A stretch of 23,712 nucleotides of DNA from Rhizophagus sp. LPA8_4_AMF (lineage: Eukaryota; Glomeromycota; Glomeromycetes; Glomerales; Glomeraceae), in NCBI GenBank assembly GCA_021464525.1, contig JADRCO010000996.1, positions 1-23,712 on the forward strand, given 5' to 3'. Under the pieces are notes generated by a model, which was not told the origin of the DNA, ran no database searches, and worked only from the letters and a program-made list of their open reading frames with translations. Shown here one piece after another: positions 11,256 to 20,439 of the stretch. A program made the position numbers and the translations under genes. Position 1 is the first letter of the stretch; each line of letters begins with the position of its first letter.

Positions 11256-12332
11256 AACGAGTAACCATTGGGGTTGTAATAAATAATGAAATAATAAACC
11301 GCTTATTAAAAGAATTGGTAAAAATTGCATTAATATACAGTATGGTAATACACTAAAATTTACTGATTAAATAACGTGATTTAAATTATAAAAATAAAAT
11401 TCACAAAATATACTTAAAACGTATAAATAAATGAAATTAAGATCAATTATTAACTTATTAAATCGGAATTTATTTTATTTATTTTAACTTAAAGTTCATA
11501 TCTGCTACATTTGCTTTGTTCATATAATTCATTAACTCGCCACGCCTAAAAATAAAAACTTTTGAAGGATATTTTTTAATTGATTGAGAATATCTGCATT
11601 GTTTTCCAACACAAGAAGAATTTGTTAATAAGGGTTTTTTTCATTTCAAAATACTTTAAAACTTCTGAACTTCAATGAGTTAATCATGATTAAGAGTCTT
11701 GGGCTTTTGTTGAATTAATTACGTAAATAATTTATCAGTTTAGTTCTTGCAGATTTAATATAATCGTTAGTGGGATTTCAAAATTGCATGAACGTTACTT
11801 ACAAATCAGATTACAAAAAAGAAATTACGAATATATTTTTTAAAGTTCAAGATCAGAAAACTTTGTGGAGACGGTAAAATCACTTAGTTTCTTTAATAGG
11901 TCCAGTAGTGGTCCAATCCACCTTGAAATAATGATGTTTTATATACAAACAACTAATGTGTTAAGCATTAGTGTTGAAATTTTATACTTAACAAGTTTGA
12001 CGTAATAATAATATAGCTTGCATGCCTTGCAATTCAGCAATTCGCATATTGATTGACCAAATATTTTTTGGTCGTCCACATTTTGAATAAGTAGAACCTG
12101 TATTAGATCCTGTTTTTATAGATGTGTTTTGAAGATAGTAGATTAATTTTTTGAGAAAAGTGTAAAGAATAATATGCCGATACATACTGACATGTAAAAC
12201 TATACAATATGCGAAAAATAAATTATGGCCCAGTTTTTTTGTCAATATTTTCAATATAACCTATTATTGTGGGACATGAGTTCAGTTGTAATTTCTCTTG
12301 ATTGGTCATATGTTCATATTATATTCAGCAGT
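11256..12332. other. intergenic region, no supported gene
   Basis: AT-rich and without a recognisable gene. A minus-strand frame of 88 codons at 11988-12254 has a hydrophobic, low-complexity N-terminus and matches no family I know, so I treat it as chance. The left end should hold the 3' UTR of the NADAR-like gene. Confidence 0.45.
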
Positions 12333-12398
12333 GGTTCACGTAACGTTGAAATTTAAAAACCGATTTATATATCGAAATTTGAAATTATGACGTGAACC
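12333..12398. repeat. short inverted repeat (possible hairpin)
   Basis: GGTTCACGT at 12333-12341 is repeated as its exact reverse complement ACGTGAACC at 12390-12398, with partial pairing inside (CGATTTATATATCG near the centre). It ends about 30 bases before the hAT-like element at 12431, so it could belong to a separate tiny foldback element or to a regulatory site. Nothing in the sequence decides between these. Confidence 0.45.
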
Positions 12399-12430
12399 GA
12401 AAAAGTGTCCTAATTGACAAACTTCCCCAG

Positions 12431-12664
12431 TAGGCCTGTTCAATTTGATCGGATTTTTAATCAGGTTTTGAATTGTAGGATGTTAAAACAGAGTTTAAGC
12501 TTGAACCCGAACAAACATGCTCAAACTTATCGCGTGTTTATTGATCAAATCGGTTTTGAGTCTGAATAATTTAAACTCAAACTTCATTGTAATGAGCTAA
12601 ACAAACTAGTTTATTGTAAGTTGGTCTTAAACTGACTACCTAAACGAGCAAAATAACATCCCTA
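12431..12664. mobile_element. degenerate hAT-type MITE
   Basis: The left end begins TAGGCCTGTTCAATTTGATC. The right end, read on the opposite strand, begins TAGGGATGTTATTTTGCTCG. The shared TAGG.-TGTT..TTTG.TCG pattern is that of hAT-superfamily terminal repeats. The 234-base interior has no coding frame but carries CAAATCGGTTTTGA and CAAACTT-rich strings of the sort seen in such non-autonomous elements. I found no clean 8-base target duplication, so the copy is old or my ends are off by a few bases. It would depend on transposase supplied elsewhere. Confidence 0.45.
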
Positions 12665-12772
12665 TCTACTGATTCCAGAGGAGGAACCAGTTATGTACTT
12701 TCCTTCCGCAACTATACATATCTATACATTATTCTACTTTCTGGAAAGTATTTCTCATAATTTCTTAATTTT

Positions 12773-13379
12773 TTAAAGGCTAAAGACAAATTAATTGACA
12801 TAAATAATTCAGTTAATATAAATGATGAAATCATAGCAAAAAATACCAGTATTTTCACGTCCTCAAATAATAATAATGACAATATTGGTAGTAATAGCAT
12901 TGCAAGTACAAGTGCACAATATACAGTATAAATTCTTTTGAGGCTATTGAGAATGAAAAGCCAAAGTAGAAAAAGAAATATTCGAGAACCAACAAAATGA
13001 TTGTAAATGCCTTGCTGGTTTTTTTAACTGTTTCCAATAATAGTTACAGCTAACTATTACTCATTATCTGTTATAGATAATCCATATAATAATTATAATG
13101 AAGGCATGAAAATAAAAATATATGGATATCTCAAAATCCAGACACAAAAAATTATATTATGTTCTCAATAAATTATTTTGACATATTTTCAAAGAATCTG
13201 GTAATTAATTACTTATTAAGGAAAATAATGAGAATGACCAGAAAGTTATTCAAAAATCAAATACTTTGGAGTATTTAGTAAAATATTTACATAAATCAGA
13301 TGTAGATATATCCAAGATCAAACGTATCGAATGGGGAAAGATACAAATGTCCACTGGTCTCGAATTTGAGGCTTTATGA
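12773..13379 (+). pseudogene. decayed coding fragments of an unrecognised gene
   Basis: Two stop-closed frames of protein-like composition lie on the plus strand: 12773-12931 (KAKDKLIDINNSVNINDEI then an Asn/Ser-rich stretch) and 13221-13379 (KSNTLEYLVKYLHKSDVDI, then STGLEFEAL just before the stop). Between and after them the sense continues only by changing frame. The G-EFE pattern, followed past the stop by LGVLRKVL, faintly recalls Mrr/restriction-endonuclease-like domains, but that is a guess. Neither frame can be linked to its neighbour by a convincing intron, so decay fits better than splicing. Confidence 0.3.
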
Positions 13380-13602
13380 CTAGGAGTCCTTCGAAAAGTT
13401 TTATAGCGAAGAGATGGAAGAAGAAATATCACGTGACACAAAGAAAAAAGAATAAAAAGGCTCGAAAGGGAAAAAAAGAAGGTTGATACATCTAATATGG
13501 ATATGGAAATTTTTGATTTCGAACAACACCTAAAGAACCAATAAGAACGGATGTTAAATCAATCGATTTTGATCTAGAATATGAAACGAGAAGTGATGCG
13601 TT

Positions 13603-13881
13603 TCAATGAGATGATAGAACCCGAGAGAGATCAAAAGGACAGATATATGCCTCATCATCTAAGAAAGTTACTCCAAATCTCCAAATATCGGAACTCGAGA
13701 TACAGTATATGACACGAGATATCATAATAACTTTCTTAATATAAGTGCTGACATTCTGCCAATCAGACTCATCGGTACTACAGAGGTAATTGTAGTAGAC
13801 AAGTTTTTTGTCTCCTCCAGGATCCCACAGAACCATATTCGGGTCCTTTTCGAGCTCAAGAAATCCGTAAATGAATGACAT
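13603..13881 (-). pseudogene. orphan minus-strand coding fragment, possible gene remnant
   Basis: A 92-codon frame contains SDIWRFGVTFLDDEAYICPF, a string with the feel of the beta-rich 'W-F-kl' segments in PD-(D/E)XK and crinkler-type proteins of these fungi. It also contains MVLWDPGGDKKLVYYNY. It has no neighbouring exons I can define. It abuts a plus-strand fragment at 13875, so the locus looks rearranged. I do not recognise the family with confidence. Confidence 0.25.
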
Positions 13882-14141
13882 TTATATCAAGCCTTGACAG
13901 AACTGACTGTCGGAGATTTAAAACAACACATGCTGTTTTAGCTGTACTAACAGATTTACGAGAGTTTTCTTTTTTTAATGACAAAAGGATCGCAACATTT
14001 ACTCTTCCTAGGAGTAAAGCTGTTGCACTTTTACAAATAAATATGAAATCTGATAAACAAGAACTTAACCATGAGACAGAAGTAACGGAGCCATTGCCAA
14101 AAAGGCAGAAGCTTAAACATATAACAAATATCAAGTATTGA
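13875..14141 (+). pseudogene. orphan plus-strand coding fragment, possible gene remnant
   Basis: An 88-codon frame with THAVLAVLTDLREFSFF followed by a short strand-like segment (KRIATFTL), an acidic linker and a basic end (LPKRQKLKHI). 'LTDL..F.FF' segments occur in nuclease-like and crinkler-like proteins of this fungal group, from memory. The ATG at 13875 is not supported by anything upstream, so this is more likely a C-terminal remnant than a small gene. The minus-strand frame over 13856-14161 is its shadow. Confidence 0.3.
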
Positions 14142-14794
14142 GCTCGTTTCTGTTTAAGCAATAATACGAATTTGATATCATAGCAACTCTCTTAAGCATA
14201 AGAATGTGTAAAAGTGACGTGATTAGGACAAAATCTTAACTTATTTTTGCGAGATTTTTATATTTATCTCAGTTTGTAACTTCGATATAAAATTAAACTA
14301 TGAGCAAATGTATTTTTTATTATTATTTAATAGTAGTACAATACGTTAATTACGTTATCATCTATCAGCCATATTCTTCTTAAGCTATACACCTGAAGGA
14401 AATCTTTAATAAACCGGATCCTCAATGATTTGCGATGCTATTATTAAATTTTTTTTTTTAAATTTAATTTTCAGCTCCTAGAAAGTATCAAAATTTTATT
14501 GACTTTTGATAAATAGATAGCATCAGTGCTTACTTTACATTGTCAAAACTGCAGATTCTATGTTACTAATAAAATTATATTAAATTTTACCAATTAGTCA
14601 GAACACGGATCACGAATCAAAGAAATTATGGAATTTCGTGAAATTAATTTCTAAGCTTACAAAGTGTAAAGCGTATTAAGTGAAAATTTTAAAAGTTTAT
14701 TAATTGACTTAATATAGTAGTTTTATATATTAATTTCTAAACAAAAAATATATTAATTCTAAAATGTTTATTAAAAAGTTATTCATATCTTATT
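14142..14794. other. intergenic region and 3' flank of F-box gene F1
   Basis: No coding frame of note. The part from about 14650 is related to the 3' flank of gene F2 (about 18430-18586): both share TTCTAAGC-TACAA-GTG, an ACTTAATAT stretch and TATATTAATTTCT. So the duplicated unit extends beyond the stop codons. Confidence 0.55.
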
Positions 14795-16288
14795 TTAGTC
14801 TATATTTATTTCATCCGTATAAGATTCACATCTAAAATCTTTGATTATTCCATTATTTTTATATTTATTAATCAATTTTTTATAATCCCCTTCTTCATAA
14901 ATATAATCGGATAATAAAATATAACTTGATGTAAGTATGGAAAGTGTACAACCTTCCCATTTTATTAAGAATTCCTCCAAGGCTTTTAAAGAGAATTTAA
15001 AATCACCATAAAATCTAATTTCTTTAATGTTAGTTGGTTTTGAATTAATTAATATTTTTAATAAATCTTCTCCATATTTTAAAACATTTTCATAATAAGT
15101 TGATTCTTCAAATGTATGATCAAATATAACTAATAATAATAACTTTAAATTTTGACAAATTTTTAGTAATTCTTCAATTTCATCGTAATGCTCTTTTGAT
15201 GGTGAAAATGCAAGAGACAAACATTCAATTGAAGGACAATTCTTACGAATATTACGTATAAAAATAAGAGAATCTTCAATGACACCATCTCCTAATTCAT
15301 ATGATTCTAATAAAATTTTCTTTAGATGACCTCCACTATTTTCAATTATAAAAGAAGCTGCTTTTAAATTGTAATAATTTATTTTAAGGGTCTCAAGATC
15401 ACGAAATGCACACTTTTTTAATCTTTCTTCATTGAAATTAGGAAAACTAGTTACTATTAACGTTTTTAGTTTATGAAGTTTCGGAAGTACCTTTGACAAT
15501 GTGCGATCCATATACTTAAAGTAAATATTTAAATGAGTAATAATATTTGCATTTTTTTCTAATGCAAAAAGAATATCATTGTAAGAAACTTGATCTGATC
15601 CAGGAACATATAAATAATTATCATCTCTCCATTCAAAATATTTTAAATTTTTCTGAACTCCAATTAATTCAGCTATCCCATGATAATTATTTTTTACGTT
15701 AGAAATAATGAGTTTCTGTATATATTGACATAACTGTGCTAATCCATAAAAATATGAAGAATCTATTGATGTATCACAAATTAATTCACAAAGTGACTCA
15801 AAACGAATCTTAGCTTGTGGAAAATAAAATATTTGATGTCTAATTGTTTTCATATCCAAATACTTTAACTCTGAAAATTTCTTCATAAAAAGATTGTAAA
15901 TTTCTTGTTGTAAAAGGAATCGATTATATTCTAAAGAAGATCCAATAAAAGCTATAATTCTTATAGTAGCTACATTAATACTTCTACAAAAAGATAAGTA
16001 ATCAAACAAAAGTGGTTGGTATGAAACTAACGGTAATTGAATTCCTTGTTTCGTTAGGTATTCTTTAATATCATCAGACAGATAAGATGCAATAATTGCA
16101 AATAAATAATTTTTATTCAAATAATCAATATTATAACACCAAGGATTCCTCCATAAAATTGGAATTACAGTTTCACACCAAATTCTATTGACCATTAAAC
16201 ATGAAAAAAGAGATTTCGAATCATCTTGAAATTCTTCAAAAATTAAAAAAAGAATATCTTTGTTGAGTTTTGACATTTTTTTATCCAA
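14795..16288 (-). CDS. F-box-like protein with LRR-like C-terminal region (F1)
   Basis: Intronless, 497 codons. Predicted substrate receptor of an SCF ubiquitin ligase: the N-terminal F-box would bind Skp1 and the rest the target. The F-box-like segment covers roughly residues 5-50, with LNKDILFLIFEEF, LFSCLMVNRIWCETVIP and ILWRNPW. The remainder is helical and Leu/Ile-rich with repeated 'LK.L.......' units (ELKYLDMKTI, NLKYFEW, RDLETLKI, CPSIECLSLAFSP), like divergent leucine-rich repeats. The frame opens with MDKKMSKLN, whereas the paralogues F2 and F3 start at MSKLN, so the second ATG (16274-16276) is the more likely start. It ends in EINID and lacks the FKV/FKI end of F2 and F3. It is much closer to F2 than to F3 along its whole length. 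Target unknown. Confidence 0.88.
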   Translation of the reverse strand: MDKKMSKLNKDILFLIFEEFQDDSKSLFSCLMVNRIWCETVIPILWRNPWCYNIDYLNKNYLFAIIASYLSDDIKEYLTKQGIQLPLVSYQPLLFDYLSFCRSINVATIRIIAFIGSSLEYNRFLLQQEIYNLFMKKFSELKYLDMKTIRHQIFYFPQAKIRFESLCELICDTSIDSSYFYGLAQLCQYIQKLIISNVKNNYHGIAELIGVQKNLKYFEWRDDNYLYVPGSDQVSYNDILFALEKNANIITHLNIYFKYMDRTLSKVLPKLHKLKTLIVTSFPNFNEERLKKCAFRDLETLKINYYNLKAASFIIENSGGHLKKILLESYELGDGVIEDSLIFIRNIRKNCPSIECLSLAFSPSKEHYDEIEELLKICQNLKLLLLVIFDHTFEESTYYENVLKYGEDLLKILINSKPTNIKEIRFYGDFKFSLKALEEFLIKWEGCTLSILTSSYILLSDYIYEEGDYKKLINKYKNNGIIKDFRCESYTDEINID

Positions 16289-16341
16289 AATTATGAAAAT
16301 GTTTTAAAGTAAATCTTTTGTAATAATTTATAAAATTCGAA

Positions 16342-16379
16342 ATATATATATATATATATATATTTTTTTTTTAAAAAAA
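16342..16379. repeat. (TA)n microsatellite joined to a T/A tract
   Basis: About ten TA units at 16342-16362 run into ten T (16363-16372) and seven A (16373-16379), 60-100 bases upstream of F1. F2, F3 and psi-A carry T/A tracts at a comparable place without the TA repeat. It could open promoter chromatin, and it is a likely length-variable site. Confidence 0.8.
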
Positions 16380-16390
16380 GAAAAATATAA

Positions 16391-16452
16391 AAGAAACGAT
16401 AATAAATGCCGGAATTTCCGAACAAATTAAATTGTTCTGTGCGACCATAATG
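16391..16452 (-). promoter_or_regulatory. conserved upstream block of F1
   Basis: Contains AAGAAACGA-AATAAATG and ends in TGTGCGACCATAATG, matching the F2 block at 20204-20245 base for base over most of its length, and more loosely the F3 and psi-A blocks. It sits about 165 bases before the likely start codon. Conservation may simply reflect recent duplication, but the terminal motif is also kept in the more distant F3. Confidence 0.5.
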
Positions 16453-16523
16453 AATGTTTCACATTACGTCAAATAGCAGGGGTCTTACAAAGGTTAAACC
16501 GCTGCATTTTTCATGTTTAGTAT

Positions 16524-17271
16524 TTATATTTTAAAGTTGATATTGTATTTATTTTAGATTCAAATCTAAAATCTTTGATTACTACATTATTTTAATCAAT
16601 TTATAAGTATGGAAACCATTTTCTTAAAAATTCCTCCAAGAATTTAATTCCTCATACCGTAAATTATTGATAGCGATCTAAGTAGTATTTTTAACAGCTA
16701 TATATAATTAATAATGTCCATATTTCGAGACTTCAATAAATTTATTAAGTTCAGGGAAACGCATTAAATTGTCTTTTTCGATAATTAATACATAACGTTT
16801 GCTAAATTTACTTTAGATGACCTTCGCTATTTTCAATCATACTGGAAGCCGCATTTAATGAAATATAATCTATGTCTCAGGGTCGCTATAGATTAACGAG
16901 ATTAATCAATTCTCAGTAAAAAGTCGAAATCATCAGCTTTTAATTTATAAATTTAGAAGTAATTGTTTGTTGACGATCGAGATTATCTGCCCGTTTTTTA
17001 ATTCAAGAAGAATTTCTTTATAAGAGTTTTCGGTAATATAATCATCTTCGAATTCATCTTACCGAGTACCGAAATTCAACTAGTTTAGTAATTCTGTAAT
17101 TTTTTTTTTCGTTATTAGCGAAGGTGTACAGTATATTGACAGATGCGTGCTAATCCATAAAAGTATGGAAATTCAACGGACTGATATGTATCGTGCTTTA
17201 ACTCGCAATGTGATTAAAACGAAGCATAATTTGGCGTTTAATTGTGAAAACGAACACGTTCAATCTTGATA
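16524..17271 (-). pseudogene. decayed F-box family gene, C-terminal part (psi-B)
   Basis: Read on the minus strand it carries scattered family matches in several frames with many stops. Near 17150-17220 is the equivalent of RFESLCELKCDTS..YFYGLARICQYI. Near 16825-16850 is the equivalent of IIENSGGHLKK. At 16590-16650 is the equivalent of the EEFL..WEG..LSILTS region. At 16556-16580 is KDFRFES, and it ends in INFKI before TAA at 16524-16526, like the MDFKI end of F3. The F-box half is absent. It is clearly homologous to psi-C at 20440-21109, sharing long stretches such as GATTAACGAGATTAATCAAT. Not functional as a protein. Confidence 0.8.
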
Positions 17272-17351
17272 ATTTTTTTCTAAAAATTATAAAAATTAAA
17301 TTTCATGATTTTGGATTTATATATTATTATATTTTTTTATGTTATTTTAAC

Positions 17352-17873
17352 AATGATGAGCCTCTATAAATGTTGACAAATCTATTGATGTGTCACATTT
17401 TAATTCACAGAATGATTCAAAATGAAGCCTGGCTTGTGGAAAATAAGATATTTGATGTTCACTTGATCTCATATTCAAATACTTCAATTCCGTGACGTTT
17501 CTTCATAAAGAGATCATATAACACTTGTTGCAAAAACAATAATTGATTATTTGATCAATAGAAATTATAATTTCATTAATAATTCTACACAAAGATAAAT
17601 AATCAAACAAAAGTGATTGGTGTGAAACTGACAGTAATTTTGTTACTTGTTTCGTTAGGAATTCTTTAATATCATTAAATAGTAAATAGGAAGCAATAGT
17701 GATGAACAAATAATTTTTATACTTAGATTTTTAAAATATTATATTACCAAGGATTCCTTCATAAAATTGGAATCACAGTTCCACACTAAATTCTACTGAC
17801 CATTAGACATGAAAAGAGGGATTTTGAATCGTCTTGTAATTCTTCAAATAAATAAGAGATTAAGTTTGGACGT
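17352..17873 (-). pseudogene. decayed F-box family gene, N-terminal part (psi-A)
   Basis: Begins with TSKLN where relatives have MSKLN: the start codon has become ACG (17871-17873). A frameshift follows, then EELQDDSKSLFSCLMVSRI. Two Trp codons invariant in F1-F3 are now stops (TAG at 17786-17788, TGA at 17759-17761). A further shift leads to a 68-codon open remnant at 17503-17709 (FNDIKEFLTKQ, SLLFDYLSLCRIIN), and the similarity continues through LKYLNMRSSEHQISYFPQA to about 17352. The C-terminal half is missing, and psi-B follows after about 80 bases of AT-rich filler. The upstream DNA (TATAATTGGAATAAG near 17920) matches that of F3, so psi-A descends from the F3 lineage. Confidence 0.88.
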
Positions 17874-17982
17874 CCTTCGTCCAAAAGTACCAAAAATAAT
17901 AGTTTTAAATTAATCTTTTATAATTGGAATAAGGCAACTTAAAACCTAATTTTATGATATTATAATGACATTTCTTATGCCA

Positions 17983-18245
17983 AGGGTTACTTTACGGCAA
18001 ACGTCGCGGCAAGATACAACATATACTGTAACCCCAATTTTTTTTATATTAGTCTATCTTGTTTAGCAGCGATTATCACATTTAATTTTCGGCCAAAAAT
18101 TACAATTTTGGCCATAGTTTAAAATAAATTACTACCTTAATACATCATACCGTCATACGTACATATGGAAAGAATGCTTAAAAGGTAGTATCACTTTTAC
18201 GACATTGACGTAGCGACGTAAGAGGTAAGAAGTGTCTGCAACCCT
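17983..18245. mobile_element. probable MITE-like insertion upstream of psi-A
   Basis: A 263-base segment starts AGGGTTAC and ends AACCCT, so its ends are short inverted repeats. Its left 52 bases also fold back (GGGTTAC at 17984, GTAACCC at 18028-18034). Inside are a hairpin GGCCAAAA/TTTTGGCC (18091-18113) and ACTACCTT/AAGGTAGT (18131-18138 and 18182-18189). The homologous region of F3 (about 23015-23152) has the flanks on both sides but nothing like this segment, so it acts as an empty site. It is also richer in G and C than its surroundings. No coding capacity; superfamily not assigned and target duplication not clear. Confidence 0.55.
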
Positions 18246-18307
18246 AATTATAATAATATATATTTTTTTTAAAAAAAATAAATAAATAAATAAAATGAAA
18301 AGTGGGA

Positions 18308-18373
18308 AAACTATTACCGATTTATATAATAAACAACGGTGTCAAATTAGATTATTCTTGCGATCATAATAAT
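18308..18373 (-). promoter_or_regulatory. remnant upstream block of psi-A, F3 type
   Basis: AAACTATTACCGATTTATATAATAAACAACGG followed by GTCAAATTAGATTATT and GCGATCATAATAATG parallels the F3 block at 23123-23197 almost word for word. It now lies about 440 bases from the lost start codon because the 263-base segment intervenes. Presumably non-functional. Confidence 0.55.
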
Positions 18374-18586
18374 GATTAAGTAATGTCATATAATTAATAT
18401 AATTAGATATCATTGAATTTGATAAATTTGGAAACAAAAAACTTCTAAGCCTACAAGGTGAAATTTTGAAGACTAAAATCATTTATTAAATGAATACTTG
18501 AACTTAATATTTTATGCTTATAATATTTATACAGTATATTAATTTCTGACGAAGATACAAAATGTTTGACATTATTAAGATGTTAT
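18374..18586. other. 3' flank of F-box gene F2
   Basis: AT-rich, no gene. The stretch from about 18430 is homologous to the 3' flank of F1 (about 14650-14794), so it marks the downstream end of the duplicated unit. Confidence 0.5.
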
Positions 18587-20065
18587 TTATACTTTAAATT
18601 CTATATTTATTACATCCGTATAAGATTCACATCTAAAATCTTTGATTATTCCATTATTTTTATATTTACTAATCAATTTTTTATAATCCTTTTCTTGGTA
18701 AACATTATTATATGACGAAATATAACTGGATGTAAGTATGGAAAGTGCACAACCTTCCCATTCTCTTAAGAATTTCTCCAAGGCTTCTAAAGAGAATTTA
18801 AAATCACCATAAAATCTAATTTCCTTAACGTTAGTTGGTTTTGAATGAATTAATATTCTTAATAACATTTCTCCATATTCTAAAATTTTTTCATCATAAA
18901 TTGATTCTTCATATGTATGATCAAATATAACTAATAATAACAACTTCAAATTTTGACAAACATTTAGTAATTCTTCAATTTCAGCGTAATGCTCTTGTGT
19001 TGGTGAAAATGCAAGAGACAAACATTCAATTGAAGGACAATTCTTACGAATATTACGTATAAAAACAAGAGAATCTTCAATAAAGTTATTTACATTATCT
19101 TCAAATTCAAAAGGCTCTAATAAAATTTTTTTTAGATGACCTCCACTATTTTCAATTATAATAGAAGCTGCTTCTAAATTATAATGATCTATTTTAAGGA
19201 TCTCAAGATCACGATATACACACTTTTTTAATTGTTCTTCATTGAAATTAGAAAAACTAGTTATCAACGTTTTTAGGTTATGAAGTTTTGGAAGTACCTT
19301 TGGTAATGTGCGATCAATATGCATAAAATATAATACTAAATGATTAATAAAATTTGCATTTTTTTCTAATGCAAGAAGAATCTCTGGTCCAGGAACATAT
19401 AAATCATCATCATCTCTCCATTCAAAATACTTTAAATTTTTCTGAACTCCAATTAATTCAGCAATCCCATAATAATTTTTTTTTACGTTAGCAATAATGA
19501 GTCTCTGTATATATTGACATAGTTGTGCTAATCCATAAAAATATGAAGAATCTGTTGATGTGTCACATTTTAATTCACAAAGTGATTCAAAACGAATCCT
19601 AGCTTCTGGGAAATAAAATATTTGATGCCTAATAAATTTCATATCCAAATACTTTAACTCTGGAAATTTCTTCATAAAGAGACGGTAAAATTCTTGTTGC
19701 AAAATAAATTGATTATAAGCTAAAGAAGATCCAATAGAAGTTAAATTTTTAATAGTACTAACATCAATACTTCTACAAAAAGATAAGTAATCAAACAAAA
19801 GTGATTTGTTTGAAAATGACGGTAATTGGGTTCCTTGTCTTGTTAGGAATTCTTTAATATCATCAGATAAATAGGAAGCAATAATGTTGAATAAATAATC
19901 TTTATTACGATAATTAATATGATAACACCAAGGATTCTTCCATAAAATTGGAATCCCGGTTTCACACCAAACTCTATTGACCATTAAACATGAAAAGAGT
20001 GATTTTGAATCATCTTGTAATTCTTCAAATATTAATATAAGAATATCTTCATTGAGTTTTGACAT
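18587..20065 (-). CDS. F-box-like protein with LRR-like C-terminal region (F2)
   Basis: Intronless, 492 codons, starting at MSKLNEDILILIFEEL; upstream frames close quickly, so the start is well set. F-box-like segment at about residues 1-45 with LFSCLMVNRVWCETGIPILW and KNPW. The remainder parallels F1 nearly throughout (YFYGLAQLCQYIQRLII, GVQKNLKYFEWRDDD, CPSIECLSLAFSP). The differences are a seven-residue loss after LYVPG (F1 has DQVSYND) and a small gain near NNFIEDS. Ends in INIEFKV. Predicted SCF adaptor with unknown target. With psi-C behind it, it forms the second copy of the F1+psi-B unit. Confidence 0.9.
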   Translation of the reverse strand: MSKLNEDILILIFEELQDDSKSLFSCLMVNRVWCETGIPILWKNPWCYHINYRNKDYLFNIIASYLSDDIKEFLTRQGTQLPSFSNKSLLFDYLSFCRSIDVSTIKNLTSIGSSLAYNQFILQQEFYRLFMKKFPELKYLDMKFIRHQIFYFPEARIRFESLCELKCDTSTDSSYFYGLAQLCQYIQRLIIANVKKNYYGIAELIGVQKNLKYFEWRDDDDLYVPGPEILLALEKNANFINHLVLYFMHIDRTLPKVLPKLHNLKTLITSFSNFNEEQLKKCVYRDLEILKIDHYNLEAASIIIENSGGHLKKILLEPFEFEDNVNNFIEDSLVFIRNIRKNCPSIECLSLAFSPTQEHYAEIEELLNVCQNLKLLLLVIFDHTYEESIYDEKILEYGEMLLRILIHSKPTNVKEIRFYGDFKFSLEALEKFLREWEGCALSILTSSYISSYNNVYQEKDYKKLISKYKNNGIIKDFRCESYTDVINIEFKV

Positions 20066-20167
20066 TCTTTATCCAAAAATAATGAAAAATATTTTAGAAT
20101 AAAACTTTGTAATTGAAATATATTTTTTTTAAGGTGACTTTAATATGATTTTACAAAATTTAAAATT

Positions 20168-20169
<2 letters not shown>

Positions 20170-20205
<36 letters not shown>
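20170..20205. repeat. T12-A24 self-complementary tract upstream of F2
   Basis: Twelve T are followed directly by 24 A, the longest of several T(n)A(n) tracts in the window. It lies about 105-140 bases before the F2 start, in the same place as shorter tracts upstream of F1, psi-A and F3. The run length may be partly a sequencing estimate. Confidence 0.8.
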
Positions 20206-20245
20206 GAAACGAATATAAATGAAATTGCTCTGTGCGACCATAATG
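20204..20245 (-). promoter_or_regulatory. conserved upstream block of F2
   Basis: AAGAAACGA-ATATAAATG then CTCTGTGCGACCATAATGATG, the counterpart of 16391-16452 upstream of F1 with a short deletion in the middle. It ends about 180 bases from the start codon. Followed by GTTTCACAT and ACATTACGTCAA, also shared with F1. Confidence 0.5.
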
Positions 20246-20439
20246 ATGTTTCACATGGAAAAATTAAACATTACGTATTAAAAACATTACGTCAATTAGT
20301 AGGGATCTTACAATCGCATAATAAACTTGTGCTTTTGAAGGTTAAAAACCTTTATTATGTTTGTAGTACTGTAATATTAATTTTTAGTAAAATACATTAA
20401 ATTCTAAAATTTTGACTTTAGTGAAGGTGTGTTTAGTAT

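Noticed and set aside
11988..12254. Minus-strand frame of 88 codons
   Set aside because: Hydrophobic, low-complexity sequence without recognised family, splice partners or paralogue in the window.
12712..13037. Two overlapping minus-strand frames rich in Leu, Phe and Tyr that look like membrane proteins
   Set aside because: They are the complement of Asn/Lys-rich plus-strand remnants; AT-rich antisense DNA routinely mimics transmembrane segments.
13250..13441. Minus-strand frame of 63 codons
   Set aside because: Overlaps the plus-strand fragment STGLEFEAL, which reads more like protein; no family match.
13856..14161. Minus-strand frame of 101 codons
   Set aside because: Mirror of the plus-strand remnant at 13875-14141, which has the more protein-like composition.
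16277..16288. Upstream ATG of F1 giving MDKK before MSKLN
   Set aside because: Not discarded as impossible, but F2 and F3 both start at the MSKLN methionine, so the downstream ATG is preferred.
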